Assembly (NCBI GenBank): GCA_014529385.2 | Contig: CM043963.1 | Coordinates: 66,254,395 to 66,318,394, forward strand | Length of the DNA stretch: 64,000 bases | Origin: Adiantum capillus-veneris | Taxonomy: Eukaryota; Streptophyta; Polypodiopsida; Polypodiales; Pteridaceae | Reading direction: 5' to 3' | Shown: positions 23,244 through 33,916 of the stretch, one piece after another | How positions within the stretch are numbered: the stretch's first letter is position 1 | Layout: each line of letters begins with the position of its first letter | Translations under genes and position numbers: made by a program | The notes under the pieces: model-generated | Databases searched by the model: none | Seen by the model: the letters and a program-made list of their open reading frames with translations, nothing else | Told to the model about the DNA's origin: nothing

Positions 23244-26200
23244 TTACTCTTGGGAAGCATTGTAAGCATTGACAAGGTTTAGGTTATCCTTTAATTGTAT
23301 GCCTTGCATCCATCTAGCATCTTCAAAAGGATAATTCTTAAACTTAATAAGATATCGTCGGATAGTCTTACCGCCTCTTAATACCTTGTCTTCATGTCGG
23401 AGAATGGACTCGGGCTGCAGCACCTCCTCGTGGTCCTCGATCTCCGGTGGGTCTTCAATAGTTGGTTCTTGAGGTGGCTCTCCTTTGTAAGGCTTTAAGA
23501 GGCTCACATGAAAAGCATTGTGTATGAGCCAATGATTGGGCAACTTAAGTTGATAGGCCATCTCATTGATTGGCCTAAGAATCTGGAAGGGACCATAGTA
23601 CCTTTTTGCTAGTTTAGCATAGTACTTTTGGTGGCCCGTAGGATTCTTGCCCGTCGTGTGCCTTAATCGAGCCTTGGGAAACTTTAACAAGACCCAATCG
23701 TTTTCTTTAAAGGCTTGGGCTCTTCTGTGCTTGTCAGCAGCAGCCTTTTGCCTTTGCTGTGAGATAGAGATAGCATCCTTAATCTTTTGGAAAGATTCTT
23801 GTAGGTCTCGGCTATACTCATCTGCAGCGAAGATCTTCCCATGTACCTTAAGTAGCAAGGGACTTTTTGATCTTCCCTCAATTACCTCGAAAGGTGCTTT
23901 TCCTGTAGAAGTATGTACAGTGTTATTGTAAGCATACTCTACTAAGGGTAAGTACTTCTCCCATTGGGATCTTTGATCTACTTCCGTTACATAGGCTTTT
24001 AGTAGATCGAGAATAGTTAGGTTAGCTATTTCACTTTGGCCATCAGTTTGTGGATGATAGGCCGAAGAGAAGTTTAGCCTTGTTCCTAAATTCTCAAAGA
24101 GACCCTTCCAGAAATTACTGGTCATTCTAGGATCTCTATCCGACACTATGGACATTGGCAAGCCATGGTACTTGAAAATTTGTGAAATGAAGAGGGTTGC
24201 CATTTGATGGGCTTTGATAGTCTTTTTGACAGGTATAAAATGAGCTTGTTTACTGAACCTGTCTACTATCGTCCATATTCCCGTATTCCCATGGATAGAC
24301 TTAGGCAATCCAAAGATAAAATCCATGGATATGCTCTCCCATGGTGAATTAGGGATTGGCAAGGGTTGAAGCAATCCAAGTTGCTTCCCTCTATCAAATT
24401 TTGTCTTTTGACATACCACACATTTGGAAACATACTCATGTATGTTCACTTTCATGGTAGGCCAATAGAAATATGTTTCAATTCCCTTTAGGGTAGACTG
24501 AATCCCTCTATGCCCCGCATATGGGGGAGCATGAGATTCATACATTACTTTCTCACGTAGTGAGTTAGTAACGCATAGTCTATTGCCATAGAGAAGATAA
24601 CCATCTTGTAAAGTAAATGGTTCTTCTTTCTTCCCTAATGCAAGGGCTGAAATCACATCTCTAAAATCGGGATCAATAGCATACTCATCTATCATTAAAG
24701 ATAGATCATTGTGAGTTGCTATGGAAACCGCATTCACTCTCGGTCGTCTTGAGAGTGCATCGGCTACTTGATTATGCTTGCCAGCAATGTGAGCAATATG
24801 AAAATGAAATTGCGAAAGGAAATTTGCCCACCTCATTTGTTTGTCGGAGAGCTTGGTCTGCGTCATGAAGTACTTAAGACTTTGGTGATCCGTTCGCAGA
24901 ATGAAAGGAGTCCCCAATAAATAGTGCTTCCATGAGTCTAAGGCATGTAGAACTGCAAGGAGTTCTTTTTCGTATATGCCTAGAGCTTGCTCAACAGGGT
25001 CGAGCCTTCGACTCTCATAGCCTATGGCGTGCCCTTCTTGGAGCAAAACAGCCCCAAGGCAATCACCACAAGCATCACATTGGACCTCAAATGGTTTTGA
25101 GAGATCCGGTAGTGTAAGCACAGGTTGAGAGATAAGCTTTTCGAAAGCATTGTTCTCCTTAGCAGACCACGTATACCTAACATTTTTCTTTGTTAGGTCA
25201 TGTAATGGTCCCGCAATTTGTGAGAACTTTTCTATGAAGCGTCTATAGTATGCACACATACCTATAAAGCTTCTTAGTTCATGAAGATTCCTTGGTTTAG
25301 GCCATCCTTTTATTACCTCTAACTTGGATGGATCCATTTGGATTCCATCTTGAGAGATAATGTGACCTAAATATTGAATCTCTTGCAAGAAAAATTCACT
25401 TTTCTTTCGATTAACATAAAGTTTATTCTCTCTTAAAACTTGAAATATTACCTGGAGGTGTTGCTTGTGTTCCTCTAATGAATTAGAGTAGATGATAATA
25501 TCATCAAAGAACACTCCAGTGAAGGTTCGATGAGGTCTGAACAGCTTCTCCATCAAGCGGTTAAATGTGGCTGGTGCATTAGTCAAGCCAAAAGGCATGA
25601 CAATGTATTCGTAAAGACCAAATGTAGTACGAAATGCGGTCTTTACAATGTCTTGATCAACTATCCTTATTTGATGATAGCCACTTTTTAGGTCAATCCT
25701 ACTGAAGTAGGTCGATCCTTGTAGCTTATCAAATAGGTCTTCTACCCGTGGAACGGGAAACCTATTCTTGATAGTGATCCTATTTAGTGCTCTATAGTCG
25801 ACACACATACGATATGTGCCGTCTTTCTTTTGCACTAATAGCACAGGTGAGCAAAATGGAGATGAGCTAGGCCTAACCATGCCCTTCTCAATTAACTCAT
25901 GCACTTGCCGCATAATCTCCTCTTGTTGAGCTTGAGAAACTCTATAAGGAGGTTTGTTAGGCGGTGAACTTCCTGGAAGAAGTTCAATTGCATGGTCGTC
26001 ATTACCTCGTTTAGGAGGTAGCTCACAAGGGATGTCGTCAATAAAGACATCTTGAAACCCCTTGAGAAAATTGGATAACTCTAATTCCTTTTGGTTGCTT
26101 TTATTTTCTTTTGCTAAAGCATTAGGTTCATTTTGAGAATCTTTAACAAAAATCATGTACACGGAAATAGAGCTCTTTATTGACTTGTTGAAAGCTGGTG

Positions 26201-26249
26201 TATGTACAATGGGGATGGTGTTACCCATCTCCCTAGCATCTATATACAT
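23244..26249 (-). CDS. Chromovirus Pol: RT, RNase H, integrase, chromodomain
   Basis: 1001 codons without a stop. RT is about residues 124-300, with D185 (RIDL) and FFDD at 247-250. RNase H is about 385-500, with the candidate catalytic Asp in VQCDACG (D391), the Glu in YEKELLAV and Asp454 in RTDHQS. The integrase finger is at H573, H580, C610, C613. The integrase core triad is D643 (SMDFIFG), D704 (VSDRDP) and E740 (GQSE). The C-terminus has the GPF box (YYGPFQI) and a chromodomain-like end at about 938-990 (YLIKFKNYPFEDARW), which in chromoviruses directs insertion to heterochromatin. All visible catalytic residues are present, so the protein may be functional. It begins downstream of protease and would need a frameshift or fusion with the gag frame. 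The first Met is only nominal. Confidence 0.96.
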   Translation of the reverse strand: MYIDAREMGNTIPIVHTPAFNKSIKSSISVYMIFVKDSQNEPNALAKENKSNQKELELSNFLKGFQDVFIDDIPCELPPKRGNDDHAIELLPGSSPPNKPPYRVSQAQQEEIMRQVHELIEKGMVRPSSSPFCSPVLLVQKKDGTYRMCVDYRALNRITIKNRFPVPRVEDLFDKLQGSTYFSRIDLKSGYHQIRIVDQDIVKTAFRTTFGLYEYIVMPFGLTNAPATFNRLMEKLFRPHRTFTGVFFDDIIIYSNSLEEHKQHLQVIFQVLRENKLYVNRKKSEFFLQEIQYLGHIISQDGIQMDPSKLEVIKGWPKPRNLHELRSFIGMCAYYRRFIEKFSQIAGPLHDLTKKNVRYTWSAKENNAFEKLISQPVLTLPDLSKPFEVQCDACGDCLGAVLLQEGHAIGYESRRLDPVEQALGIYEKELLAVLHALDSWKHYLLGTPFILRTDHQSLKYFMTQTKLSDKQMRWANFLSQFHFHIAHIAGKHNQVADALSRRPRVNAVSIATHNDLSLMIDEYAIDPDFRDVISALALGKKEEPFTLQDGYLLYGNRLCVTNSLREKVMYESHAPPYAGHRGIQSTLKGIETYFYWPTMKVNIHEYVSKCVVCQKTKFDRGKQLGLLQPLPIPNSPWESISMDFIFGLPKSIHGNTGIWTIVDRFSKQAHFIPVKKTIKAHQMATLFISQIFKYHGLPMSIVSDRDPRMTSNFWKGLFENLGTRLNFSSAYHPQTDGQSEIANLTILDLLKAYVTEVDQRSQWEKYLPLVEYAYNNTVHTSTGKAPFEVIEGRSKSPLLLKVHGKIFAADEYSRDLQESFQKIKDAISISQQRQKAAADKHRRAQAFKENDWVLLKFPKARLRHTTGKNPTGHQKYYAKLAKRYYGPFQILRPINEMAYQLKLPNHWLIHNAFHVSLLKPYKGEPPQEPTIEDPPEIEDHEEVLQPESILRHEDKVLRGGKTIRRYLIKFKNYPFEDARWMQGIQLKDNLNLVNAYNASQE

Positions 26250-26334
26250 GTCCTTTTCCCTGAACTTAAAGGAGATTCTCCTTTCAGGAAATTTAACATG
26301 GCAGCCAGACGGTCAAACCATGGTGCCCCTAGGA
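26250..26334 (-). other. Frame-disrupted protease/RT junction
   Basis: Protease C-terminal coding sequence is recognisable here (DVILGAPWFDRLAAM) but in a third frame. One shift lies near 26361-26372 and another near 26300-26315, so gag-protease and pol are separated by two frame changes. Confidence 0.75.
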
Positions 26335-28179
26335 TTACATCCTCATGCTTGAGAGGAGAGATAAAGAATCCTCTTTGTCCACATAGCCTTGGACATGAAG
26401 CCTCAATTTCCCGATTAAGGGAGTGACTGAAGCTTCTTGCCCCTTGAAGGCACTGTCTGCGGGTAGGATATCTCCCATCTCGTAGGATTGTATGCCTAGC
26501 TTGGTGGCTAACTCCATAGATATGAAATTGTGAGTAGAACCAGGGTCAAAGAGAATAAAAGCATCATGTTCTCTTACCTTTCCCCAAGCATGGCATAGAG
26601 GAGATCCTTTGTGGTGAGTTTGGTGAATCTCCTCCTCTTGGATTTCAACCAAAGAAGCTCTAGGAGGATCTTGGCGGTTGTTCTTTTGGGGACAAGCGCG
26701 GTACGCATGCCCTTGTTCGCCGCACTTGAAACACCGGTTATCTTTACGATAACGCTCAAGCTCTTCAGGAGAGAGTTTATTCTTTCCTTTGTAAACTCCC
26801 TTCTCTTTAGCTTTGTTGGAATTGCCCTTAGGAGACTTTTGGACATTGTCCTTCCCCTTAGGCTCATTGGAACCTTTGTTTTCCGGGGGCTTATTATTTC
26901 TTTTACCCCCCGTTTGGAAATTGATTCGCGAGGCCACCATAGTATGGTGTATTACCGCCGATATGGTACGTGGCCTTTGGGAGTTGACATACTCCGCCAT
27001 TTCTTCGGTTAAGCCCGCACAAAATTGTTGCTTTTGCTCTCCAAAATCCAACTTTTTGAAGACAGTGGCTTTGAGTTGTAGGTCCCAAAACTTGTCTACA
27101 TATTTGTGGATGGATTCATTGGGAGAGAGCTTTAAGCTTCGCCATTCGGTGAGTACTTTGTCTTTGGCATCGGTGGCCAAAAACTGCTTCATAATGGAAG
27201 CTCTTAAAGCCTTCCATGTTCGTGGAGCTTCACCGTTGGCTCGTAGGCTAGACCACCATTGTCTGGCGGACTTTTGAAAGTGCATAGCTACATGGCGTAG
27301 CTTAGAGGACTCCGTGAAGCCCTCATCTCCAAACGCCGCATCGAATTGCTGGATAAAGGCCAAAACTTTGTCTGTAGCACCGAAGGTGCCATCATAGGTA
27401 AGGAAAGAGATGCTCTTCCCTCCCTCTTTGAATTTCTTCAGCTTGGACGACCTCTTCCATGCGGCATAGGATTTCCTATGGCCTCTTCTTTTTGATGGTT
27501 CAAAAGTTGCACCATCACTTTCTTCAGAAGATGAAGAATTTGAAGAAGGTGGAGAAGAGGGTGACCTCTTTCTCGCCTTTTTCTTGTCTTGATCTTTGTC
27601 GTCTTCACCATAGCTTTCATAAGAGGAAGAGGATAAAGAAGATGGAGAAGAGGGTGTCCTCTTTCTCGCCTTTTTCTTCTCTTGCTTTTTATCATCCCTC
27701 TTTGAATTATGGCGTGGAGAAGAGTGTGATGGTCTTCTCCGCTTTGGTGGTGATGGAGAGCGTTTAGCCCGCCGTCTTCGTGGAGCCATCTCCGCCGAGG
27801 TGGCGGGAGACTCGCTTCTTTCTCGTTCCTTCGGTGGAGGCTCTTGAGTTCTCCTTTGGGAAGGAGATGCATCATCAAGAAGTAAGTTCTTGAGCCCTTC
27901 ATATGGATTCTCTTCTTCTTCCCGAATCGGAGAGAGACCTCTTTTGGTAGTCTCACAAGGAGGCTTCCTAGGTGTTCTCTCGTCATGGTGATGAGCTTGG
28001 AGAATCCCGTGAGCACGGAGCTGCCGTTGCACTTCACTTTGGAGAGATGGATTGCCCATGGCTTGTTGAAGCCTAGAAACAAGATAATTAACAAGCATTG
28101 AAGCATCATTAGTAGCTTGCTCATGAGCAAAATCAAAGTTATCAACATTAATTTCACTCTCTTTAATATTGTCAGCCAT
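26335..28179 (-). CDS. Chromovirus Gag with protease active site
   Basis: 614 codons from ATG 28179. Residues 105-225 are Ser/Arg/Lys-rich with two imperfect repeats (KKKARKRTPSSPS at ~168 and KKKARKRSPSSPP at ~199). The gag core is about 245-425 (ARQWWSSL at ~305). The CCHC zinc knuckle CFKCGEQGHAYRACP is at C483, C486, H491, C496. The protease active site is at 541-553 (FILFDPGSTHNF), with DPGS in place of the usual DSGA/DTGA. The last ~10 residues are out of frame after a shift near 26365. It precedes pol, and the leader upstream runs to the primer site. Particle formation and RNA binding are the expected roles. Confidence 0.92.
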   Translation of the reverse strand: MADNIKESEINVDNFDFAHEQATNDASMLVNYLVSRLQQAMGNPSLQSEVQRQLRAHGILQAHHHDERTPRKPPCETTKRGLSPIREEEENPYEGLKNLLLDDASPSQRRTQEPPPKERERSESPATSAEMAPRRRRAKRSPSPPKRRRPSHSSPRHNSKRDDKKQEKKKARKRTPSSPSSLSSSSYESYGEDDKDQDKKKARKRSPSSPPSSNSSSSEESDGATFEPSKRRGHRKSYAAWKRSSKLKKFKEGGKSISFLTYDGTFGATDKVLAFIQQFDAAFGDEGFTESSKLRHVAMHFQKSARQWWSSLRANGEAPRTWKALRASIMKQFLATDAKDKVLTEWRSLKLSPNESIHKYVDKFWDLQLKATVFKKLDFGEQKQQFCAGLTEEMAEYVNSQRPRTISAVIHHTMVASRINFQTGGKRNNKPPENKGSNEPKGKDNVQKSPKGNSNKAKEKGVYKGKNKLSPEELERYRKDNRCFKCGEQGHAYRACPQKNNRQDPPRASLVEIQEEEIHQTHHKGSPLCHAWGKVREHDAFILFDPGSTHNFISMELATKLGIQSYEMGDILPADSAFKGQEASVTPLIGKLRLHVQGYVDKEDSLSLLSSMRM

Positions 28180-28583
28180 TCTAACAACTTTTAGGTGTAA
28201 ACTTTTTAGGTGTACTTTGGCACTTCAAGCCCTAGTTGCTACTCCTCTTTACCCCTTTAGAAAAAGCACTCAAGCTACTGTACCCGCGGCTCGAATACCA
28301 TTAATTGCAAGGAATAGAAGAGAGGGTCTTTCGACACCAAAACAGCACCGGCTCCTGTCAAGCTTCTAATAGCTCAATAGTGGTTAAGCCGTAGGCAAGC
28401 CCCGTAGGACTCCACTATTAAGACCATAGCTCTCGACGGTGATGCCCCGTTAACTGCACAAAGGCAGGCGCACTGCAAGGCTGAAAAATCCCTATTCTAC
28501 TTACTCACAGGCAATTAATAATACCAACCATTTGTAGCTAGCTTGAGGACCTCCCTTCTTGAGCAAGAAAAGAGAAACCTTGA
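28180..28583 (-). other. Leader (5' untranslated region) of the chromovirus
   Basis: Noncoding between primer site and gag ATG. It presumably includes the packaging signal, but none is recognisable by eye. Confidence 0.6.
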
Positions 28584-28595
28584 GCTCTGATACCA
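28584..28595 (-). other. Primer binding site, initiator tRNA-Met type
   Basis: On the - strand TGGTATCAGAGC lies one base from the LTR end at 28597. It is complementary to initiator tRNA-Met. Confidence 0.92.
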
Positions 28596-28596
28596 A

Positions 28597-30188
28597 TGTA
28601 ACATTTAATGGCCTAAAATCTTATGTGTAGCGGAAATTAGCATGAACATAGTGGGCATTTCATTAGAGTTGATTCCTAATGAGAATTACAAGAGTGCTTG
28701 GGTGGAGAGAGCAACAAAAAGCATAACACCTAGTTAGATAGCATCGACAATACTTTCAAAAGAGAGAGAGCAATTAAGCTATTGACAACAGTTGAGGACC
28801 GGATTTGCATGGAGCCGGTCCCCCCTCCAAAAGGCTTTGTATTATGGTTTCTCCCATCAAGAGAGACATTGTACAATACAATTCTTTGTGTTCCTTCAAG
28901 ACTAGCTAGTGCAATGAAGATGGAAGCTTCATACACCAAGCAAAACACTTAATCAAACACAACTTGAATTATCCCCGTTCTCAGACCCAAGACCTCACAC
29001 ACCTTCGAAGATGGTGAGAGCTAGCAGGGTATGAGAGTAGATTGAGAGGAAAAAGAAGTATCTTACGAGAAAGAAGTACATCTCCTCACATAATCACTCA
29101 TATTAGCATAGCTTAGCTTAGTAATTAGCTTGGTAGAGAAGATGAGCATGCATTGAAGCTTGGCTCTTGGTTGGATTTGCATCCACATGCCAAGAGAGTG
29201 TTGATGTAGGCTTCTATCTCACAAGCTTGGAGTAGGTGATGAGCTCTCCATTAAAGCTTGGGAGGAGATAGAGTATTTTCCCTTCACACATGGTCAAGTG
29301 TGAGAGTGTGTGTGTCAATGCCAAGCAAAAATCAGCCCCCTCTCTCTCTTGGGCGAGCCCTAGCTGCTAAGTTAGTCTGGCTTTTGCCTCATTGGACCTC
29401 CCCAGGTCAAGCCAATAGGGATTAAGCAGCATAAGTGATAGCCTTCTGACATGTGTCCCCCTTTCCCCTTTTGTGAGAGCTTTAGATAATTAAATAATTA
29501 AACTAAACTCTCATTGGACCCCTTTGCCTCCTGGCCAATAGGAATCAGGCAAGCCATGGGGCTCCTGAATGCTCATTGGACCCCTTGGGAGACTGTCCAA
29601 TAGTCTTCTAGGACACTTAATTCTTATTGGTTTCTTTTATTAAATGTTTTTAAATTAATTAAACTAGATTTACTCTAGCCTAATTCTCATTGGTCCACTT
29701 CAAGGGTCTTCCAATAGGAATTGGGCATACCTTGTGGGCATCTGGCCTAGGGAGCTGACATGTGTCCCTCATTCCCTTTGTGTAAAGGGAGCCTGTGTGT
29801 GTGTGTGTGGCTTTCTCTCTCATCCCCTAGCTTTGGGGCTCGCCCCCTCCCATGTAGGGATGTAGAAAGACTTTTTGGGCACACACTAAGCATCCAATTT
29901 TCCCTAAGGTTGACCTTTGGACACAACCTTTGAATTTTGGAACCTTAGCATTTTGGAAGTCTTAATGGGCTGAACCTTAGGGTCTTTTTAGCCCGTTGTT
30001 TCACATGGCTCTTTTGCAGATGGCCCCCCCTTTGGATCCCTATTTTCCCTCCTTTGGATCCCTACTGTGGCCGGTCTGCTAACTTAACCAATATTCTAGC
30101 TTTTTCTCCCTTGGCACTTCCCCACATTAAATGATCAGTTTAATATGAGAAAATCATTTAGGAGAATTAGATATTGATTATTATGACA
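28597..30188 (-). repeat. 5' LTR of the chromovirus (1592 bp)
   Basis: Ends TGTAACAT (+ strand left) and TATGACA (right). It contains several ATTGG...CCAAT pairs, a GT microsatellite near 29793 and repeated GACATGTGTCCC blocks (about 29449 and 29758). It is the expected promoter of the element. Confidence 0.95.
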
Positions 30189-30193
30189 ACTAT

Positions 30194-30773
30194 TACATTT
30201 TCTCATTTCAAATACTCTTTATCACATTTTAGTGTTGTGAGTGCTCCCCCATAAGGTGCACATCCTTACCAAACCCATTTAAGGTGTCCTCGTGGTAGCC
30301 AAGCCCCTATTTTCCATTGCTAGTTGGATCTAATCATACCCTAAGTACAAATTTCCCATAAAGTATATTGCCCTTCCTGCAAATGCCTTTGCAAACTCAT
30401 CTACAATTGGCCCTGTACCCAAATTTCTAATTGTAGCCTTTTTCATAGATTGAATATCCTAGATAAAGTATAAAGAACCATTTTTCTTTGGAACTCTGAA
30501 CCACCTGGTTGAATATGAAGCACAAGAAGTTTCCCAAATCCCCGTCTTGATCTTTTCATTAATCATCTCAATGAGTTTTGGCAAATGAGCCTTGGGAACT
30601 AGAACATGTCGTAAGCTCCAAGGTACATGAGGGATAGTGACGATTACCATAGGAGCAACAATGGAAGGATCAACACACCCTATCTCATGCATCTCAAATG
30701 CCAAAGCCTTTCCATGTTTGGAAAGCATCTCTTCAAAGCATATCTTTTTAGCTTTATCAAATTGTCCTTGCAA
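30194..30773 (-). pseudogene. RT N-terminal relic of the older gypsy element
   Basis: 30459-30773 encodes a 104-residue piece ending in a segment like STRWFRVPKKNGSLYFI, the start of gypsy RT. Below it, frames with stops continue through an IRNLGTGPIVDE-like stretch. The catalytic FxDD region and the front of RNase H are absent, and the next recognisable sequence is the RNase H tail at 20347, across the inserted chromovirus. A deletion in RT therefore exists independently of the insertion. Confidence 0.75.
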
Positions 30774-31160
30774 CCAATATTTAAATCCTTCAAATATTCA
30801 TGCATAAACTTACGCAATCTTGCTCGAGTCATGAAGATTAGGTTGCAAAGAAGCTTGCTCCATCTTTTCCTTGCAGTCTTTTAGTAGAGGTAATGCCACT
30901 GGTTTCACTTTCTTTGTCATAAACTTATACTTGGTCTCCACTCGTACATCAATATTTTGAGAATTTTCAAAATCCCCAATGATTCTCTACATTTCTATGG
31001 ATCATACTTTCACAACCTCATTTATAAATCCTCAATTTGTTCATACATCTATCTCTATGGAGCATACTTTCACAACCTCATTTCCCATACACAAATTGCA
31101 ATCCACTAAAGACTTCAAGTCTTGCATAGTATCCACAAATGAGACACACCTACAATGCAT

Positions 31161-31842
31161 TCATCGTCCTCTAAAAAAAAAACCATTGCTCATCAAACCT
31201 TTCTGTACACTATGTACATTTTGTCTTTCACCCCACTTCAAGTCCTCACACTTTTTAAAAGAGACAGATCCATAGATTGTTAATCCTACAAAACCTGTAG
31301 AAAACATATTTTTTGCATATACATCATGCGAGAGCTTTTCTCTTCTTATAACACTGCAATCCTGCTCTACAATGGTACATGGGCGAAATTCCACCCTCAT
31401 ATCCTTGTAGTCTTTGAATTCTTTGTTTATTTTTGGCAATTTTTTCTCTCTAAGAGTGTCATGGTTCCTTTCATGGTCCATGCAAATAGTAAGGAATTGG
31501 ACCACATGTTGTTCATCACTACTCCTTATCCTAGCATAAGTTGATCCATCGTCCATCACCTTTGTTTCCATGCGAGTAGCAGTGATGTATGGTCGCCCAA
31601 TGATAAGAGGATATGCAGACATCTCCTGTACAAAGAATTTGTTTTCCTCTTTCACATCCCCTATAATCACCCTTAAATTTGAACAAGCTCCATATAGCTT
31701 CTCTTTTATTTTCTACATAAATCATCCATCCATGACTCATATCGATTGATGATTTGTCTTTGTAATGTAGACTCTTTGATGTGTGGCTAATCTTTGATCC
31801 ATGATCTATCAGTGCAATGTATGGCTCTTCTAAGTCTCTCAC
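31161..31842 (-). pseudogene. Protease region relic of the older gypsy element
   Basis: Two overlapping frames. The upper contains IALIDHGSKIS, resembling an aspartic protease active site with DHGS in place of DSGS. The lower contains SAYPLIIGRPYITATRMET, the conserved IIGRP block. A frameshift near 31650 separates them. A link region to RT follows. Confidence 0.7.
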
Positions 31843-32275
31843 TTTTACCAGGGTCTCAGTAGTTGCTCTTGTCCAATGACTCTTAGAGTAATAACTCTTT
31901 TGAGTGGTCTCAACTTCATCTTCATCACCAAGAAGCGAATTCTTTTCTCCTCCTCTAGACTTGTAGCATCCAACAATGGTTTCATCACCTTTCCCACCAT
32001 AAACTTGTACTCCTTGTGCATTTAAAGTCTCTCCTTCACCTTGTACATGGATAAGTTCAGTAAGAGACTCTCACTTTCTCTTCATAATATCAACGATTTC
32101 TTCATGGAACCCCTGCTTTTCTATGCCAAGGACCTCACCCCAAGGTAAATTCAACCTTATTGTTCAAAATCCTTCCTTTCAAAACCTTTTTGGAATTTGT
32201 TTCTACCTCTATAATGGATTGAATATTATAAATTGGACCATTTTCTTTAGCTTTTGCTGCTTCCTTCTTCTTTTT

Positions 32276-33215
32276 TTCAGAAGCTTCTTGCATGGGCACT
32301 TTAGAGATAGTCATCTCTTGTGGAGAAGTTGATCTAGAAGGAACTATGTCATTTATTCCTCCACTCCTTGTGCCATTTTTGAAGGTCCTTCATCCCTATT
32401 CTAACACCTGCATTTCTCTTCAACAACGGCCTCATTGGCTTGACATTTGGCAATGTACGCTTGCACTGACAAAGACTCTACGTGGTCATCCCAACCTATT
32501 TCTAGTGGAATGCAATCTTGAGCTTCATGCAAAACCTTTTCATTCATTTTACCCTTCATACAAGATTCTATTGCGCATGGCCACAATTGTAGAATTTCAT
32601 TAAGTGCTTCGTCTCCAACCTTGACTCCTTTGTGGTTAATAGGTTCCATCTTCAACCCATAGGCGGTTTCCTCAACCATTGAGATGGCATGGCTATTGGC
32701 CATGTCTTCAACTAGCTTCTTCATCCCTCCTTTGCCAATATTTCGTTCTTATTTTTTTCAGAAGCTTCGTGCATAGGTACTTTAGAGATAGGCATCTCCT
32801 GTGGAGAAGTTGATCTAGAAGGCATGATCTAGAAGGAACTATGTCATTTCTTACTCCACTCCTTGTGGCCCTTTTTGAAGGTCCTTCATCCCCATTCTCA
32901 CACCTGCATTTCTCTTCAACAACAACCTCATTGGCTTGACATTTGTCAATGTACACTTGCACTGACAAAGAGTCTATGTGGTCATCCCAACCTATTTCTA
33001 GTGGAATGCAATCTTGAGCTTCATGCAAAACCTTTTCAGTCATTTTACCCTTCATAGCAGATTCTATTGCATCTGGCCACAATTCTAGAATTTCATTAAG
33101 TGCTTTGTCTCCAACCTTGACTCCTTTGTCCCATAGGTGGTTTCCTCAACCATTGAGATAGCATGGCTATTGGTCATGTCTTCAGCTAGATTCTTTACTT
33201 CTCCTTTGCCAAAGC
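32276..33215. repeat. 482-bp tandem duplication in gag-like sequence
   Basis: Copy 1 starts at 32276 and copy 2 at 32758, both beginning TTCAGAAGCTTC. Copy 2 runs to about 33215. Copies differ by scattered substitutions and small indels (a second GATCTAGAAGG in copy 2 near 32824). Confidence 0.88.
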
Positions 33216-33385
33216 TTGTCCCCAAGGGCTTCCCTATTTCACTTAAGTGAATCCTGCCATCTTCAAAGAAGACAAGCTCCTTCATCAGAGAATCTTTGGA
33301 AGTTCTATAATGCCTTCTTTCATGGTCATTATTGTTTTAGCATACGCATCTATGTATAAATTGTTCTCGGTTTTGAGGCCTTTGC

Positions 33386-33916
33386 CTTGTAGATTGTCTT
33401 GATGGCTGCCCCTTTTCTTCTAGCCATGTAAGCTTTGACTTCAACTCTTGCATTCCTTTAACACTATCATCTAAGATGGATTTTTCAGTCTTTGGAACCA
33501 GAATAACAGGCTTTATGGAACACTTGGGATTTGAGGAGGGTTGACTATCATCTTATCTCTTCCTTGTAGATTGTCTTGATGGCTGCCCCTTTTCTTCTAG
33601 CCATGTAAGCTTTGACTTCAACTCTTGCATTCCTTTAACACTATCATCTAAGATGGATTTGTCAGTGTTTGGAACCAGAATAACAGGCTTTATGGAACAC
33701 TTGGGATTTGAGGAGGGTTAACCATCATCTTATCTCTTCCTTGTAGATTGTCTTGATGGCTGCCCCTTTTCTTCTAGCCATGTAAGCTTTGACTTCAACT
33801 CTTGCATTCCTTTAACACTATCATCTAAGATGGATTTATCAGTCTTTGGAACCAGAATAACAGGCTTTATGGAACACTTGGGATTTGAGGAGGGTTGACT
33901 ATCATCTTATCTCTTC
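33386..33916. repeat. 177-bp tandem repeat, three copies
   Basis: Units start at 33386, 33563 and 33740 (CTTGTAGATTGTCTTGATGG) and are nearly identical, so the expansion is recent relative to the decay of the host element. Confidence 0.93.

Larger units (their letters stand above)
20348..30188 (-). mobile_element. Complete Ty3/gypsy chromovirus, recent insertion
   Basis: 9841 bp, flanked by the 5-bp target duplication ACTAT (20343-20347 and 30189-30193). On the - strand: 5' LTR 30188-28597, iMet primer site, leader, gag-protease frame, pol frame with RT, RNase H, integrase and chromodomain, purine tract, and a 3' LTR (22886-20348) with an internal rearrangement. The collinear parts of the LTRs differ at only a few positions noticed (for example 20405/28654 and 20652/28901), so the insertion is young. 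It sits inside RNase H/RT sequence of the older gypsy element. Confidence 0.96.

Noticed and set aside
27438-28187. 249-residue - strand frame overlapping gag
   Set aside because: Shadow frame of the Ser/Arg-rich gag region, with no motif.
33386-33916. Three regular repeats considered as a CRISPR-like array
   Set aside because: 177-bp contiguous units without spacers, in a plant retrotransposon.
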